Shown one piece after another: positions 46,042 through 56,277 of a stretch of DNA of 64,000 nucleotides (positions are counted from its first letter, which is position 1; every line of letters begins with the position of its first letter). The notes beneath the pieces were generated by a model. The model was not told the origin of the DNA. It did no database searches and saw nothing but the letters and a program-made list of their open reading frames with translations. The translations under genes and the position numbers were made by a program. The stretch comes from Burkholderia sp. Bp9143 (GTDB lineage Bacteria > Pseudomonadota > Gammaproteobacteria > Burkholderiales > Burkholderiaceae): the NCBI RefSeq assembly GCF_003853645.1, contig NZ_QTPO01000033.1, positions 1 to 64,000 of the forward strand. The letters are read 5' to 3'.

Positions 46042-47022
46042 ATGACGACGGCGATGGTGAAACAGGAACTGGCGGTGGCGTCCTTCAGCACGGTGTACGA
46101 CCTCGAGCAGGTCGAGACCGCGCTGAACGACCTGAACGAGAGCGCGAGCGACGCACTGCGCGCCACCTACGAGCGGATGCTCAAGACCGGCAATCTACGC
46201 TTTTGCGTGAAGCCGAACCGGATGCCGTCGTTCGACGAACTCGGCAACGCGCTGCCCAATTTCACCGAGCCGCTCGACGACGTGCGCAAGCAGGTCGCGC
46301 TGTGCCTCGAGACGGACGACCGGCTCGAACTGATGCCGATCCTGCTGCTCGGGCCGCCCGGCATCGGCAAGACACATTTCGCGAAGGCGCTCGCGCAGCT
46401 GCTCGGCACCGCGTACCACTACGTGCCGATGAGTTCGCTGACAGCCGGCTGGATCCTGTCGGGCGCATCGTCGCAATGGAAGAACGCGAAGCCCGGCAAG
46501 GTGTTCGATGCGCTCGTCAACGGCAGCTATGCGAACCCGGTGATCGCGGTCGACGAGATCGACAAGGCGGGCAGCGACGCGCAATACGATCCGCTCGGCG
46601 CGCTGTACGCGTTGCTCGAGCACGACACCGCGCGCGCGTTCGTCGACGAATTCGCCGAAGTGCCGATCGATGCGGGCAACGTGATCTGGGTCGCGACCGC
46701 GAATGATGCGCAGGCGATTCCGGAGCCGCTGCTGAACCGGATGAACGTGTACGAGATCGCGCCGCCGGACGCGGCCGGCGCGCGCCGGATCGCGCAGACA
46801 ATTTACGACGAGATCCGCACGTCGCACGCGTGGGGGCGGCGCTTCCCCGACGCGCTCGACGACGACGCGCTCGACGTGCTGGCCGCGACGCCGCCGCGCA
46901 CGATGCGCCGTGCGCTGCTGCATGCGTTCGGCGCCGCGCGGCTCGACGGCCGCGACGTGATCGCACCGTCCGACATTCGCGCCGACGAGGGCGCGGCGAA
47001 GCGCCGGCCGATCGGATTCTGA
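46042..47022 (+). CDS. orphan AAA+ ATPase (Lon/HslU-like core, no protease domain)
   Basis: This 326-residue protein has Walker A GPPGIGKT (104-111), Walker B VIAVDEIDK (167-175), sensor 1 ATAN (218-221) and Arg finger LLNRMN (Arg 233). The Walker B DEIDKAG and the QYDPLGALYALLEHDTA segment resemble the Lon ATPase module. There is no proteolytic domain and no second AAA domain. It may act on a partner protein; no obvious client is nearby. ATG at 46042, with another at 46054. Confidence 0.8.
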   Translation: MTTAMVKQELAVASFSTVYDLEQVETALNDLNESASDALRATYERMLKTGNLRFCVKPNRMPSFDELGNALPNFTEPLDDVRKQVALCLETDDRLELMPILLLGPPGIGKTHFAKALAQLLGTAYHYVPMSSLTAGWILSGASSQWKNAKPGKVFDALVNGSYANPVIAVDEIDKAGSDAQYDPLGALYALLEHDTARAFVDEFAEVPIDAGNVIWVATANDAQAIPEPLLNRMNVYEIAPPDAAGARRIAQTIYDEIRTSHAWGRRFPDALDDDALDVLAATPPRTMRRALLHAFGAARLDGRDVIAPSDIRADEGAAKRRPIGF

Positions 47023-47174
47023 GCCGGCGGCGCGCGCCTCGCCGCGGCCCGTGCGCGTCGCGCCGGGCCGCGCGATGCGCTCGCCCGGTCGGATGTGCAT
47101 ACGTTCGGCAAGCGGGCGAACCGGGACGTACAATTCTCTTCTCTCCCCTCGACGCGTGAGCGACGCGAAACGCC

Positions 47175-48284
47175 ATGGAGCAGATCGGTTGTGTGGTGAT
47201 CGGCGCGGGTGTGGTCGGTCTGGCGATTGCGCGGGAACTGGCCGCGCGCGGGCGCGAAACGATCGTGCTCGAGGCGGCCGACGCGATCGGCACGGAAACG
47301 AGCGCGCGCAACAGCGAGGTGATTCACGCGGGGCTCTACTACCCGCGCGGCTCGCTGAAGGCGATGTCGTGCGTGCACGGGCGCGACCTGCTGTACGAAT
47401 TCTGCGAAACGCATCACGTGCCGCACCGGCGCACAGGCAAGCTGCTGGTCGCGACGAGCGCCGCGCAGGTGAAGCAGTTGAAGGCGATCGCCGCGCGCGC
47501 GGCGGAAAACGGCGTGCTCGACCTGATGCCGCTCACGCGCACCGAGGCGCAGACGCTCGAGCCCGCGCTCGAATGCACGGAGGCGCTGTTCTCGCCGAGC
47601 ACCGGCATCGTCGACAGCCACCAGCTGATGCTCGCGCTGCTGGGCGATGCGGAGCGCGACGGCGCGACGTGTGCGCTGAAAGCCCCGGTCGAGTCGATCG
47701 ACGTGTTGCGCGGCGGCCGCTTCGTCGTGCGTACCGGCGGCGACGCGCCGACCGAAATCGAAGCGGCGTGCGTGATCAACAGCGCGGGCCTCGGCGCGCA
47801 GGCGCTCGCGCGCCGCACGCGCGGCCTCGACCCGCGCTGGGTGCCGCCGCTCTATCTCGCGCGCGGCAACTACTTCAGCCTGGCCGGGCGCGCGCCGTTC
47901 TCGCACCTCGTCTATCCGATGCCGGACCGGGCGGGACTCGGCGTGCACCTGACGCTCGACCTGGCCGGGCAGGCGCGCTTCGGCCCGGACGTCGAATGGG
48001 TCGATGCGCTGCGCTACGAAGTCGATCCGGCGCGCGCGCAGGCGTTCTACGCGTCGATTCGCGCGTACTGGCCGGAACTGCCCGACGATGCACTGCAGCC
48101 GGCCTACGCAGGGATCCGGCCGAAGCTCGCGGGGCCCGGCGAGCCGCCGGCCGACTTCATCGTGCAGGGTGCGGCGCAGCACGGCGTGCGCGGGCTCGTG
48201 AACCTGTTCGGCATCGAGTCGCCGGGGCTGACCGCGTCGCTCGCGCTCGCGCAGCGCGTCGGCGACATGACGTCGCATACGTGA
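47175..48284 (+). CDS. FAD-dependent oxidoreductase, L-2-hydroxyglutarate oxidase-like (DAO family)
   Basis: This 369-residue protein begins CVVIGAGVVGLAIARELAARGRETIVLE, the FAD fold. It continues with SARNSEVIHAGLYYPRGSLKA and the LARGNYFSLAGRAPFSHLVYPMP segment, typical of the LhgO/L2HGDH group that oxidises L-2-hydroxyglutarate. The C-terminal GLVNLFGIESPGLTASLALA is conserved in that group. The exact substrate is inferred. Confidence 0.82.
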   Translation: MEQIGCVVIGAGVVGLAIARELAARGRETIVLEAADAIGTETSARNSEVIHAGLYYPRGSLKAMSCVHGRDLLYEFCETHHVPHRRTGKLLVATSAAQVKQLKAIAARAAENGVLDLMPLTRTEAQTLEPALECTEALFSPSTGIVDSHQLMLALLGDAERDGATCALKAPVESIDVLRGGRFVVRTGGDAPTEIEAACVINSAGLGAQALARRTRGLDPRWVPPLYLARGNYFSLAGRAPFSHLVYPMPDRAGLGVHLTLDLAGQARFGPDVEWVDALRYEVDPARAQAFYASIRAYWPELPDDALQPAYAGIRPKLAGPGEPPADFIVQGAAQHGVRGLVNLFGIESPGLTASLALAQRVGDMTSHT

Positions 48285-48445
48285 CGCACGCGGTCCGCAT
48301 CCGTGCGGGCCGGCCGTGCAAAACCCCGTGTGAAATCCCTTATCTCCGGCATTTCGGCGCGCACATTTGCTCGCTTGAGCGTTATTCTGTCGAACGGCCG
48401 TCGCCAGAACGGCTTTCAAACCGATAACGTTGGAGCGAGTCCCCC

Positions 48446-48763
48446 ATGAAAGCAACCCGTCGGAGTTTCCTGATTACGAGCATTGGTGCCGTGTCCGCGC
48501 TGGCGCTGGCGCTGTCGCGTGAAGCGCTGGCCGATGCGCCGATGCTGTCGGAAACCGATCCGACCGCGGTGGCGCTCGGCTACAAGGCCGATGCCACGAA
48601 GGTCGACAAGACGAAGTATCCGAAATACGCAGCGGGCCAGGATTGCGCGGCCTGCATGCTGTACCAGGGCAAGAAGGGTTCGGCTTCGGGCCCGTGCGGC
48701 GCGTTCCCCGGCAAGCAGGTGTCGGCGAAGGGCTGGTGCAGCGCATTCTCGAAGATGGGTTGA
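48446..48763 (+). CDS. high-potential iron-sulfur protein (HiPIP)
   Basis: This exported electron carrier has 105 residues. A twin-arginine signal (MKATRRSFLITSIGAVSALALAL) takes it, folded with its cluster, to the periplasm. The four ligands of the 4Fe-4S cluster are Cys67, Cys70, Cys84 and Cys98 (DCAACMLY, GPCGAF, GWCSAF), with the usual HiPIP spacing. It stands alone between the FAD oxidoreductase and an MHS transporter; its electron partner is not in the window. It ends in a strong terminator. Confidence 0.93.
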   Translation: MKATRRSFLITSIGAVSALALALSREALADAPMLSETDPTAVALGYKADATKVDKTKYPKYAAGQDCAACMLYQGKKGSASGPCGAFPGKQVSAKGWCSAFSKMG

Positions 48764-48810
48764 CGTCCGTGGCGGCATCGTGCGATGCCGCAATGTGGCG
48801 AAAACCGCAA

Positions 48811-48844
48811 AACGCCCGCCGTCGGACGACGGCGGGCGTTTTTT
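48811..48844 (+). terminator. Rho-independent terminator of the HiPIP gene
   Basis: The 13-bp stem AACGCCCGCCGTC / GACGGCGGGCGTT with a GGAC loop is followed by T residues. Confidence 0.92.
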
Positions 48845-48954
48845 ATGCTTGAAAACGGTTCCGTCGCTTTCTACACTCGCTGCAAACCAGCGCGCCGCGG
48901 CCCCCCGCACGCCGCGCCGCCCCGATACGGCGAATTCACGAGGACGAGGCTCGC

Positions 48955-50262
48955 ATGGCGACGATTGCGAATTCAACGAAAACGATCCGGCCCGAGCGTG
49001 CGCTGAACCGGCGCGCGGTCGCGGCGGCCGTGATCGGCAACGCGCTCGAGTGGTACGACTTCACGGTGTTCGGCTTCATGACGGTCGTGATCGCCGAGCT
49101 GTTTTTCCCGACTTCGAGTGAATACTCTTCGCTGCTGTTGACCACCGCGACGTTCGGCGTCGCGTTCTTCATGCGCCCGATCGGCGGCATCGTGTTCGGG
49201 CTGTATGCGGACCGCGCGGGCCGCAAGGCCGCGCTGTCGCTCGTGATCCTGCTGATGACGGCCGGCATCTTCCTGCTCGCGATCGCGCCACCGTATGCGG
49301 CGATCGGCATCGGCGGCCCGCTCCTGATCGTGTTCGGCCGCCTGTTGCAGGGTTTCTCGGCCGGCGGCGAATTCGGCAGCGCGACCGCCCTCTTGATCGA
49401 AGCCGCGCCGTTCTCGAAACGCGGTTTCTACGGCAGCTGGCAGATGGCGAGCCAGGCGGCCGCGCTGCTGATCGGCGCGCTGGTCGGCGCGGCCGTCACG
49501 CGCGGGCTGTCGCATGACGCGCTGCGCAGCTGGGGTTGGCGCGTGCCGTTCATCCTCGGGCTCGTGATCGGGCCGATCGGCTTCTATATCCGCCGTCATC
49601 TCGCCGATTCCGAAGCGTTCCTGCATGCGCAGCAAAGCGCGCGCCGCGCGACGCTCGGCGACGTGTTCACGCGCCATCCGCGCGAGGTGCTGTGCGGGCT
49701 CGGCTCGGTGATCGCGCTGACGGTGACGATCTACGTGCTGATCAGCTATCTGCCGACCTTCGCGGTGAAGCAGCTGAAGCTGCCGTATGCGGAATCGTTC
49801 TACGCGGTGATCATCGGCAACCTGCTGCTGATGGTGCTGTCGCCGGTCGCGGGCGCGTGGTCGGACCGCATCGGCCGCAAGGGGCTGTCGCTGTGGTCGC
49901 TCGTGCTGACGCTCGCGCTGATGTATCCGCTGTTCGCGTGGCTCGACGCGGCGCCGAGCATCGGGCGGCTGATCGTGGTGCAGGCCGTGCTGTCGGTGAC
50001 GCTCGCCGGCTACTACGGGCCGTTCGGTGCGATGATCGCCGAGCTGTTCCCGGCCAACGTGCGCTCGACCGGGCTGTCGATCGCGTACAACGTCGCGGTG
50101 ATGCTGTTCGGCGGCTTCGGGCAGTTCATCGTCACGTGGCTGATCAAGGTGACGGGCACGCCGCTCGCGCCGACCTATTACGTGATGGCGGGGATTGCGC
50201 TGTCGATCGTCGCGGTCGCGTTCGTGCCCGCGCGCAGCGCGGATCTCGACGCGCCGGCCTGA
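48955..50262 (+). CDS. MHS-family MFS transporter
   Basis: This inner-membrane symporter of 435 residues has twelve helices. The motif ALEWYDFTVFGFMTVVIAELFF is the metabolite:H+ symporter (MHS) signature; RPIGGIVFGLYADRAGRKAAL is the MFS loop 2-3 motif, and LQGFSAGGEFGSATALLIEAAP follows. Relatives take up citrate, proline/betaine or dicarboxylates; the substrate cannot be fixed here. ATG at 48955. A weak promoter zone only. Confidence 0.85.
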   Translation: MATIANSTKTIRPERALNRRAVAAAVIGNALEWYDFTVFGFMTVVIAELFFPTSSEYSSLLLTTATFGVAFFMRPIGGIVFGLYADRAGRKAALSLVILLMTAGIFLLAIAPPYAAIGIGGPLLIVFGRLLQGFSAGGEFGSATALLIEAAPFSKRGFYGSWQMASQAAALLIGALVGAAVTRGLSHDALRSWGWRVPFILGLVIGPIGFYIRRHLADSEAFLHAQQSARRATLGDVFTRHPREVLCGLGSVIALTVTIYVLISYLPTFAVKQLKLPYAESFYAVIIGNLLLMVLSPVAGAWSDRIGRKGLSLWSLVLTLALMYPLFAWLDAAPSIGRLIVVQAVLSVTLAGYYGPFGAMIAELFPANVRSTGLSIAYNVAVMLFGGFGQFIVTWLIKVTGTPLAPTYYVMAGIALSIVAVAFVPARSADLDAPA

Positions 50263-50591
50263 CGGTGCATTCCAGGACAGGCATCTCATCATTTCGGAAA
50301 ACGCAATAATGCGCGGCGAAGTCCGGGAATTCACGCGGACATGCCGCGTGACGCACGTTCGCATGCGCGTACGAATTGTTTAGTTGTCGAAGGAAACACG
50401 CGCGGGATCGGCGAAATGGCCGCTCGCGCGTGCAAACGCACTTTTCGCGGGCGCGAGACATCCGCAAAAACCCGCGTGGATGCGTCTAGAAGAGTTTTTT
50501 CTCCAGCTTGTTGCAGAATCGCTAGCTCAAGTAATATCCGCGTACCCGGCCCCTGGGGGGACCGGTTCCGATCTGGAGACCTGGAGGAAAC
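50263..50591. other. dpp leader and promoter region
   Basis: The 330 bases before dppA contain the promoter listed at 50508-50537 and a leader of about 50 bases. I see no other recognised element. Confidence 0.5.
50508..50537 (+). promoter_or_regulatory. probable dppA promoter
   Basis: TTGTTG (50508-50513), 18 bases, TAATAT (50532-50537). GGAGG at 50583-50587 is the ribosome site of dppA. Confidence 0.55.
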
Positions 50592-52220
50592 ATGGAATAC
50601 AACCGTCTGTTGCACACCCTGCGTGTTACCGCCATTGCAGGCGTGGCAGCGGCATCGCTCGGCGTCGCGGGCTCTGCATTCGCACAGATCCCGAACAAAA
50701 CGCTCGTCTACTGCTCAGAAGGCAGCCCGGCGGGTTTTGATTCCGCGCAATTCACGACCGGCGTCGATTTCACCGCCGCCACGTTCACCGTCTACAACCG
50801 CCTCGTCGAATTCGAGCGCGGCGGCACCAAGGTCGAGCCTGGCCTCGCCGAGAAGTGGGACGTCTCGTCCGACGGCAAGGTGTACACGTTCCACCTGCGC
50901 CATGGCGTGAAATTCCACACGACCGACTTCTTCAAGCCGACGCGTGAATTCAACGCGGACGACGTCGTGTTCTCGTTCGAGCGCATGCTCGATCCGAACC
51001 AGCCGTTCCGCAAGGCCTACCCGGTGTCGTTCCCGTACTTCACCGACATGGGCCTCGACAAGCTGATCACGAAGGTCGAGAAGGTCGATCCGTACACCGT
51101 GAAGTTCACGCTGGCCGAGCCGAACGCGCCGTTCATCCAGAACATGGCGATGGAATTCGCGTCGATCCTGTCGGCCGAATACGGCGATCAGCTGATGAAG
51201 GCCGGCAAGGCCGCCGACATCAACCAGAAGCCGATCGGCACGGGCCCGTTCATCTTCCGCAGCTACACGAAGGACGCGACGATCCGTTTCGACGGCAATC
51301 CTGATTACTGGAAGAAGGGCGCGGTGAAGATCTCGAAGCTGATCTTCTCGATCACGCCCGACCCGGGCGTGCGCGTGCAGAAGATCAAGCGCAACGAATG
51401 CCAGGTGATGAGCTATCCGCGTCCGGCCGACATCACGACGCTGAAGGCCGACTCGGGCATCGACATGCCGTCGCAGCCGGGCTTCAACCTCGGCTACCTC
51501 GCGTACAACGTCGAGCACAAGCCGGTCGACAAGCTCGAAGTGCGTCAGGCACTCGACATGGCGATCAACAAGAAGGCGATTCTCGAGTCCGTGTACCAGG
51601 GCGCAGGCCAGGCCGCCAGCGCGCCGATGCCGCCGACCCAATGGTCGTACGACAAGAACCTGAAGATGGCCCCGAACGACACCGAGAAGGCGAAGGCGCT
51701 GCTCGCGAAGGCCGGCTATCCGAACGGTTTCGACATCACGCTGTGGGCGATGCCGGTGCAGCGCGCGTACAACCCGAACGCCCGCCTGATGGCCGAGATG
51801 ATCCAGGCCGACTGGGCGAAGATCGGCGTGAAGGCGAAGATCGTCACGTACGAGTGGGGCGAGTACATCAAGCGCGCGCACACGGGCGAGCAGGACACGA
51901 TGCTGATCGGCTGGACGGGCGACAACGGCGACCCCGACAACTGGCTCGGCACGCTGCTCGGCTGCGAAGCGATCAAGGGCAACAACTTCTCGCACTGGTG
52001 CTACAAGCCGTTCGACGAGCTGATCCAGAAGGGTCGCACGACGACGGGCCAGGACGCGCGCACGAAGATCTACACGCAGGCCCAGCAGATCTTCGCGCAG
52101 CAGCTGCCGTTCTCGCCGATCGCGAACTCGACGGTCTACCAGCCCGTACGCAAGACCGTGGTCGACATGCGTATCGAGCCGCTCGGCTATGCCCGCTTCG
52201 ACGGTGTCGGCGTGAAGTAA
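50592..52220 (+). CDS. dppA: dipeptide ABC transporter, periplasmic binding protein
   Basis: DppA captures di- and tripeptides in the periplasm. The 542-residue protein has a signal peptide (HTLRVTAIAGVAAASLGVAGSAFA) and the SBP family 5 pattern (KTLVYCSEGSPAGFDSAQFTTGVDFTAATFTVYNRLVEFERG, then DVVFSFERMLDPNQPFR). It is the first gene of dppABCDF. A hairpin in the 110-base gap to dppB may let the binding protein be made in excess. Confidence 0.92.
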   Translation: MEYNRLLHTLRVTAIAGVAAASLGVAGSAFAQIPNKTLVYCSEGSPAGFDSAQFTTGVDFTAATFTVYNRLVEFERGGTKVEPGLAEKWDVSSDGKVYTFHLRHGVKFHTTDFFKPTREFNADDVVFSFERMLDPNQPFRKAYPVSFPYFTDMGLDKLITKVEKVDPYTVKFTLAEPNAPFIQNMAMEFASILSAEYGDQLMKAGKAADINQKPIGTGPFIFRSYTKDATIRFDGNPDYWKKGAVKISKLIFSITPDPGVRVQKIKRNECQVMSYPRPADITTLKADSGIDMPSQPGFNLGYLAYNVEHKPVDKLEVRQALDMAINKKAILESVYQGAGQAASAPMPPTQWSYDKNLKMAPNDTEKAKALLAKAGYPNGFDITLWAMPVQRAYNPNARLMAEMIQADWAKIGVKAKIVTYEWGEYIKRAHTGEQDTMLIGWTGDNGDPDNWLGTLLGCEAIKGNNFSHWCYKPFDELIQKGRTTTGQDARTKIYTQAQQIFAQQLPFSPIANSTVYQPVRKTVVDMRIEPLGYARFDGVGVK

Positions 52221-52260
52221 CACGACCCGTGTAAGCTGTCGCGAAGACTAGCTCATTCAT

Positions 52261-52295
52261 CCGGCGGCGGGAGGCCAAAAGCTTCCCGTCGCCGG
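52261..52295 (+). repeat. intercistronic hairpin between dppA and dppB
   Basis: CCGGCGGCGGGA (52261-52272) can pair with TCCCGTCGCCGG (52284-52295), with one G-U pair. No T-run follows, so it is more like an mRNA-stabilising or attenuating element than a full terminator. Confidence 0.6.
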
Positions 52296-52330
52296 TCGCA
52301 CATTTCCCACAAGAAAATACGAGACGCATC

Positions 52331-53341
52331 ATGTTCACATTCGTGTTGCGCCGCGTGGGCATGGTGATCCCGACCTTCATCGGCATCACCATCCTGGCGT
52401 TTGCGCTGATTCACCTGATACCGGGCGACCCCATCGAAGTGATGATGGGCGAGCGCGGCGTCGATCCCGCGATGCATGCGGAGGCAATGAAACGGCTCGG
52501 CCTCGACCAGCCGCTGCCCCTGCAGTACATCCACTACATAGGCCGTGCGCTGCACGGCGACCTCGGCACGTCGATCATCACCAACACCAGCGTCGCGGGC
52601 GAATTCTTCGCGCGCTTCCCGGCGACCGTCGAGCTGTCGCTGTGCGCGCTCGTGTTCGCGCTCGCGGTCGGGCTGCCGGCCGGCGTGATCGCCGCGCTGC
52701 GGCGCGGCTCGATCGTCGATCATGGCGTGATGGGCACCGCGCTCACCGGCTACTCGATGCCGATCTTCTGGTGGGGGCTGATCCTCATCATGGTGTTTTC
52801 GTCGTACCTCGGCTGGACGCCAGTATCGGGGCGCATCGCCGTCGAATACGACTTCCCGCACCCGACCGGCTTCATGCTGATCGACGCGCTGCTCGCGCCG
52901 GACGAAGGCGCGTTCAAGTCGGCGGTCAGCCACCTGATCCTGCCCGCGATCGTGCTCGGCACGATCCCGCTCGCGGTGATCGCGCGGATGACGCGCTCGT
53001 CGATGCTCGAAGTGCTGCGCGAGGACTACATCCGCACCGCCCGCGCGAAGGGGCTGTCGCCCGCGCGCGTGGTCGTCGTGCATGCGCTGCGCAATGCGCT
53101 GATCCCGGTCGTCACCGTGATCGGCCTGCAGATCGGCACGCTGCTCGCGGGCGCCGTGCTGACCGAGACGCTCTTTTCGTGGCCCGGTGTCGGCAAATGG
53201 CTGATCGATGCGATCGGCCGCCGCGACTATCCGGTCGTCCAGGGCGGCATCCTGCTGATCGCGACGCTCGTGATCGTCGTGAACCTGGTCGTCGACCTGC
53301 TGTACGGCGTGCTGAATCCGCGCATCCGCCACACGAGGTAA
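52331..53341 (+). CDS. dppB: dipeptide ABC transporter permease DppB
   Basis: This 336-residue permease has about six membrane helices. It begins MFTFVLRRVGMVIPTFIGITILAFALIHLIPGDPI, the family start, and has the EAA loop (IRTARAKGLSPARVVVVHALRNALIPVVT) that contacts the ATPases. dppC follows after 4 bases. Confidence 0.93.
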   Translation: MFTFVLRRVGMVIPTFIGITILAFALIHLIPGDPIEVMMGERGVDPAMHAEAMKRLGLDQPLPLQYIHYIGRALHGDLGTSIITNTSVAGEFFARFPATVELSLCALVFALAVGLPAGVIAALRRGSIVDHGVMGTALTGYSMPIFWWGLILIMVFSSYLGWTPVSGRIAVEYDFPHPTGFMLIDALLAPDEGAFKSAVSHLILPAIVLGTIPLAVIARMTRSSMLEVLREDYIRTARAKGLSPARVVVVHALRNALIPVVTVIGLQIGTLLAGAVLTETLFSWPGVGKWLIDAIGRRDYPVVQGGILLIATLVIVVNLVVDLLYGVLNPRIRHTR

Positions 53342-53345
53342 TTCC

Positions 53346-54263
53346 ATGAGCAATCTGCAAAATACCCTGCCGAGCGAATCCGCGCCGGCCGGCGGCCGTG
53401 CGCTCGCGCTGCGCGAGTTCTGGGCCAACTTCTCGCGCAATCGCGGCGCCGTCGGCGCCGGCATCGTCGTGCTGGTGCTGATCCTGGTCGCGATCTTCGC
53501 GCCGCTGATCGCGCCGCACAGCCCGGTCGAGCAATACCGCGACTTCGTGAAGATCCCGCCCGCGTGGCTCGCCGGCGGCAACTGGCAGTTCATCCTCGGC
53601 ACCGACGAAGCGGGCCGCGACATCCTTTCGCGCCTGATGTTCGGCGCGCGCATGTCGTTCTGGATCGGCTTCGTGTCGGTCGTGCTCGCGCTGATCCCCG
53701 GCATCGTGCTCGGGCTGGTCGCCGCGTTCTTCCAGAAGTGGGCCGACACGCCCGTGATGCGCATCATGGACGTGCTGCTCGCGCTGCCGTCGCTGCTGCT
53801 CGCGGTCGCGGTCGTCGCGATCATCGGCCCGGGCCTCACCAACACGATGTTCGCGATCGCGATCGTCGCGCTGCCGGCCTACGTGCGCCTCACGCGCGCA
53901 TCGGCGCTCGGCGAGCTGCAGAAGGAGTACGTGACGGCGTCGCGCGTGGCCGGTGCCGGCACGGTGCGCCTGATGTTCTCGCAGGTCCTGCCGAACTGCA
54001 CGGCGCCGTTGATCGTGCAGGCGACGCTCGGCTTCTCGTCGGCGATCCTCGACGCCGCGGCGCTCGGCTTCCTCGGCCTCGGCGTGCAGCCGCCGACCGC
54101 CGAGTGGGGCGCGATGCTCGCGTCCGCGCGCGACTACATCGACAACGCATGGTGGATCGTGACGATGCCCGGCTTGTCGATCCTGATTTCGGTGCTCGCG
54201 ATCAACCTGCTCGGCGACGGGCTGCGCGACGCGCTCGATCCCAAACTGAAACGGATGGCGTGA
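53346..54263 (+). CDS. dppC: dipeptide ABC transporter permease DppC
   Basis: This 305-residue permease has the N-terminal LREFWANFSRNRGAVGAGIVVLVLILVAIFAPLIAPHSP and HFGTDEAGRDILSRLMFGARMS-type (ILGTDEAGRDILSRLMFG) motif of DppC/OppC. The EAA loop is EYVTASRVAGAGTVRLMFSQVLPN. It lies 4 bases after dppB and 2 bases before dppD. Confidence 0.93.
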   Translation: MSNLQNTLPSESAPAGGRALALREFWANFSRNRGAVGAGIVVLVLILVAIFAPLIAPHSPVEQYRDFVKIPPAWLAGGNWQFILGTDEAGRDILSRLMFGARMSFWIGFVSVVLALIPGIVLGLVAAFFQKWADTPVMRIMDVLLALPSLLLAVAVVAIIGPGLTNTMFAIAIVALPAYVRLTRASALGELQKEYVTASRVAGAGTVRLMFSQVLPNCTAPLIVQATLGFSSAILDAAALGFLGLGVQPPTAEWGAMLASARDYIDNAWWIVTMPGLSILISVLAINLLGDGLRDALDPKLKRMA

Positions 54264-54265
54264 AC

Positions 54266-55260
54266 ATGAGCCAAGATCTTCTGACCATCCGCAATCTCGC
54301 GGTGAACTTCAACGGCCTGCCCGCCGTCGACCGGATCAACCTGTCGATCGCGCCGGGCGAGGTGGTGGGCGTCGTCGGCGAATCGGGCTCGGGCAAGAGC
54401 GTGACGATGATGGCGCTGATGGGCCTGATCGACGCGCCCGGCAAGGTGACGGCCGACGAGGTGACGTTCAACGGCGTGGACCTGCTGAAGGCGTCGCCGA
54501 AGGCGCGCCGCAAGATCGTCGGCAAGGACATCGCGATGGTGTTCCAGGATGCGCTGACGAGCCTGAACCCGAGCTACACGGTCGGGTACCAGATCAAGGA
54601 GGTGCTGAAGCTGCACGAAGGGCTGCGCGGCGACGCGCTGCACCGGCGCGCGCTCGAACTGCTCGACCAGGTCGGCATTCCCGATGCGAAGAACCGCATC
54701 ACGGCGTTCCCGCACCAGATGTCGGGCGGGATGAACCAGCGCGTGATGATCGCGATGGCGGTCGCGTGCAACCCGAAGCTGCTGATCGCCGACGAGCCGA
54801 CCACCGCGCTCGACGTGACGATCCAGGCGCAGATCATGGATCTGCTCGTGAAGCTGCAGAAGGAGCGCGGGATGGCGCTCGTGCTGATCTCGCACGACCT
54901 GGCCGTGGTGTCGGAGGTCGCGCAGCGCGTCGCGGTGATGTACGCGGGCGAGGTCATCGAGACCAATCGCGTGCCGGACATCTTCCGTGCGCCGCATCAT
55001 CCGTACACCGAAGCGCTGCTCGCGGCGATTCCCGAGCACAATCAGGGGGCGCGTCGCCTTGCCGCATTGCCGGGCATGGTGCCCGGCCGCGATGATCGCC
55101 CGTCCGGGTGCCTGTTCGCGCCGCGCTGCAAGTACGTCGTCGACGATTGCCGCAAGGCGCGTCCTGCGCTCGATACGCTGGTGCCGGCCAACGATGCGAT
55201 GCGTGCGCGCTGCATCAAGCCGCTCAATGTTTCCAACCTCGACCTGACGGGAGGTGCACG

Positions 55261-55264
<4 letters not shown>
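54266..55264 (+). CDS. dppD: dipeptide ABC transporter ATPase DppD
   Basis: This 332-residue ATPase has Walker A GESGSGKS (38-45), the Q-loop MVFQDALTSLNP, signature SGGMNQRV, Walker B LLIADEPTTALD and the H-loop. It ends with the OppD/DppD C-terminal Cys cluster (GCLFAPRCKYVVDDCRKARP), which may hold an iron-sulfur site. Stop overlaps dppF start (ATGA). Confidence 0.95.
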
Positions 55265-56269
<1,005 letters not shown>

Positions 56270-56277
<8 letters not shown>

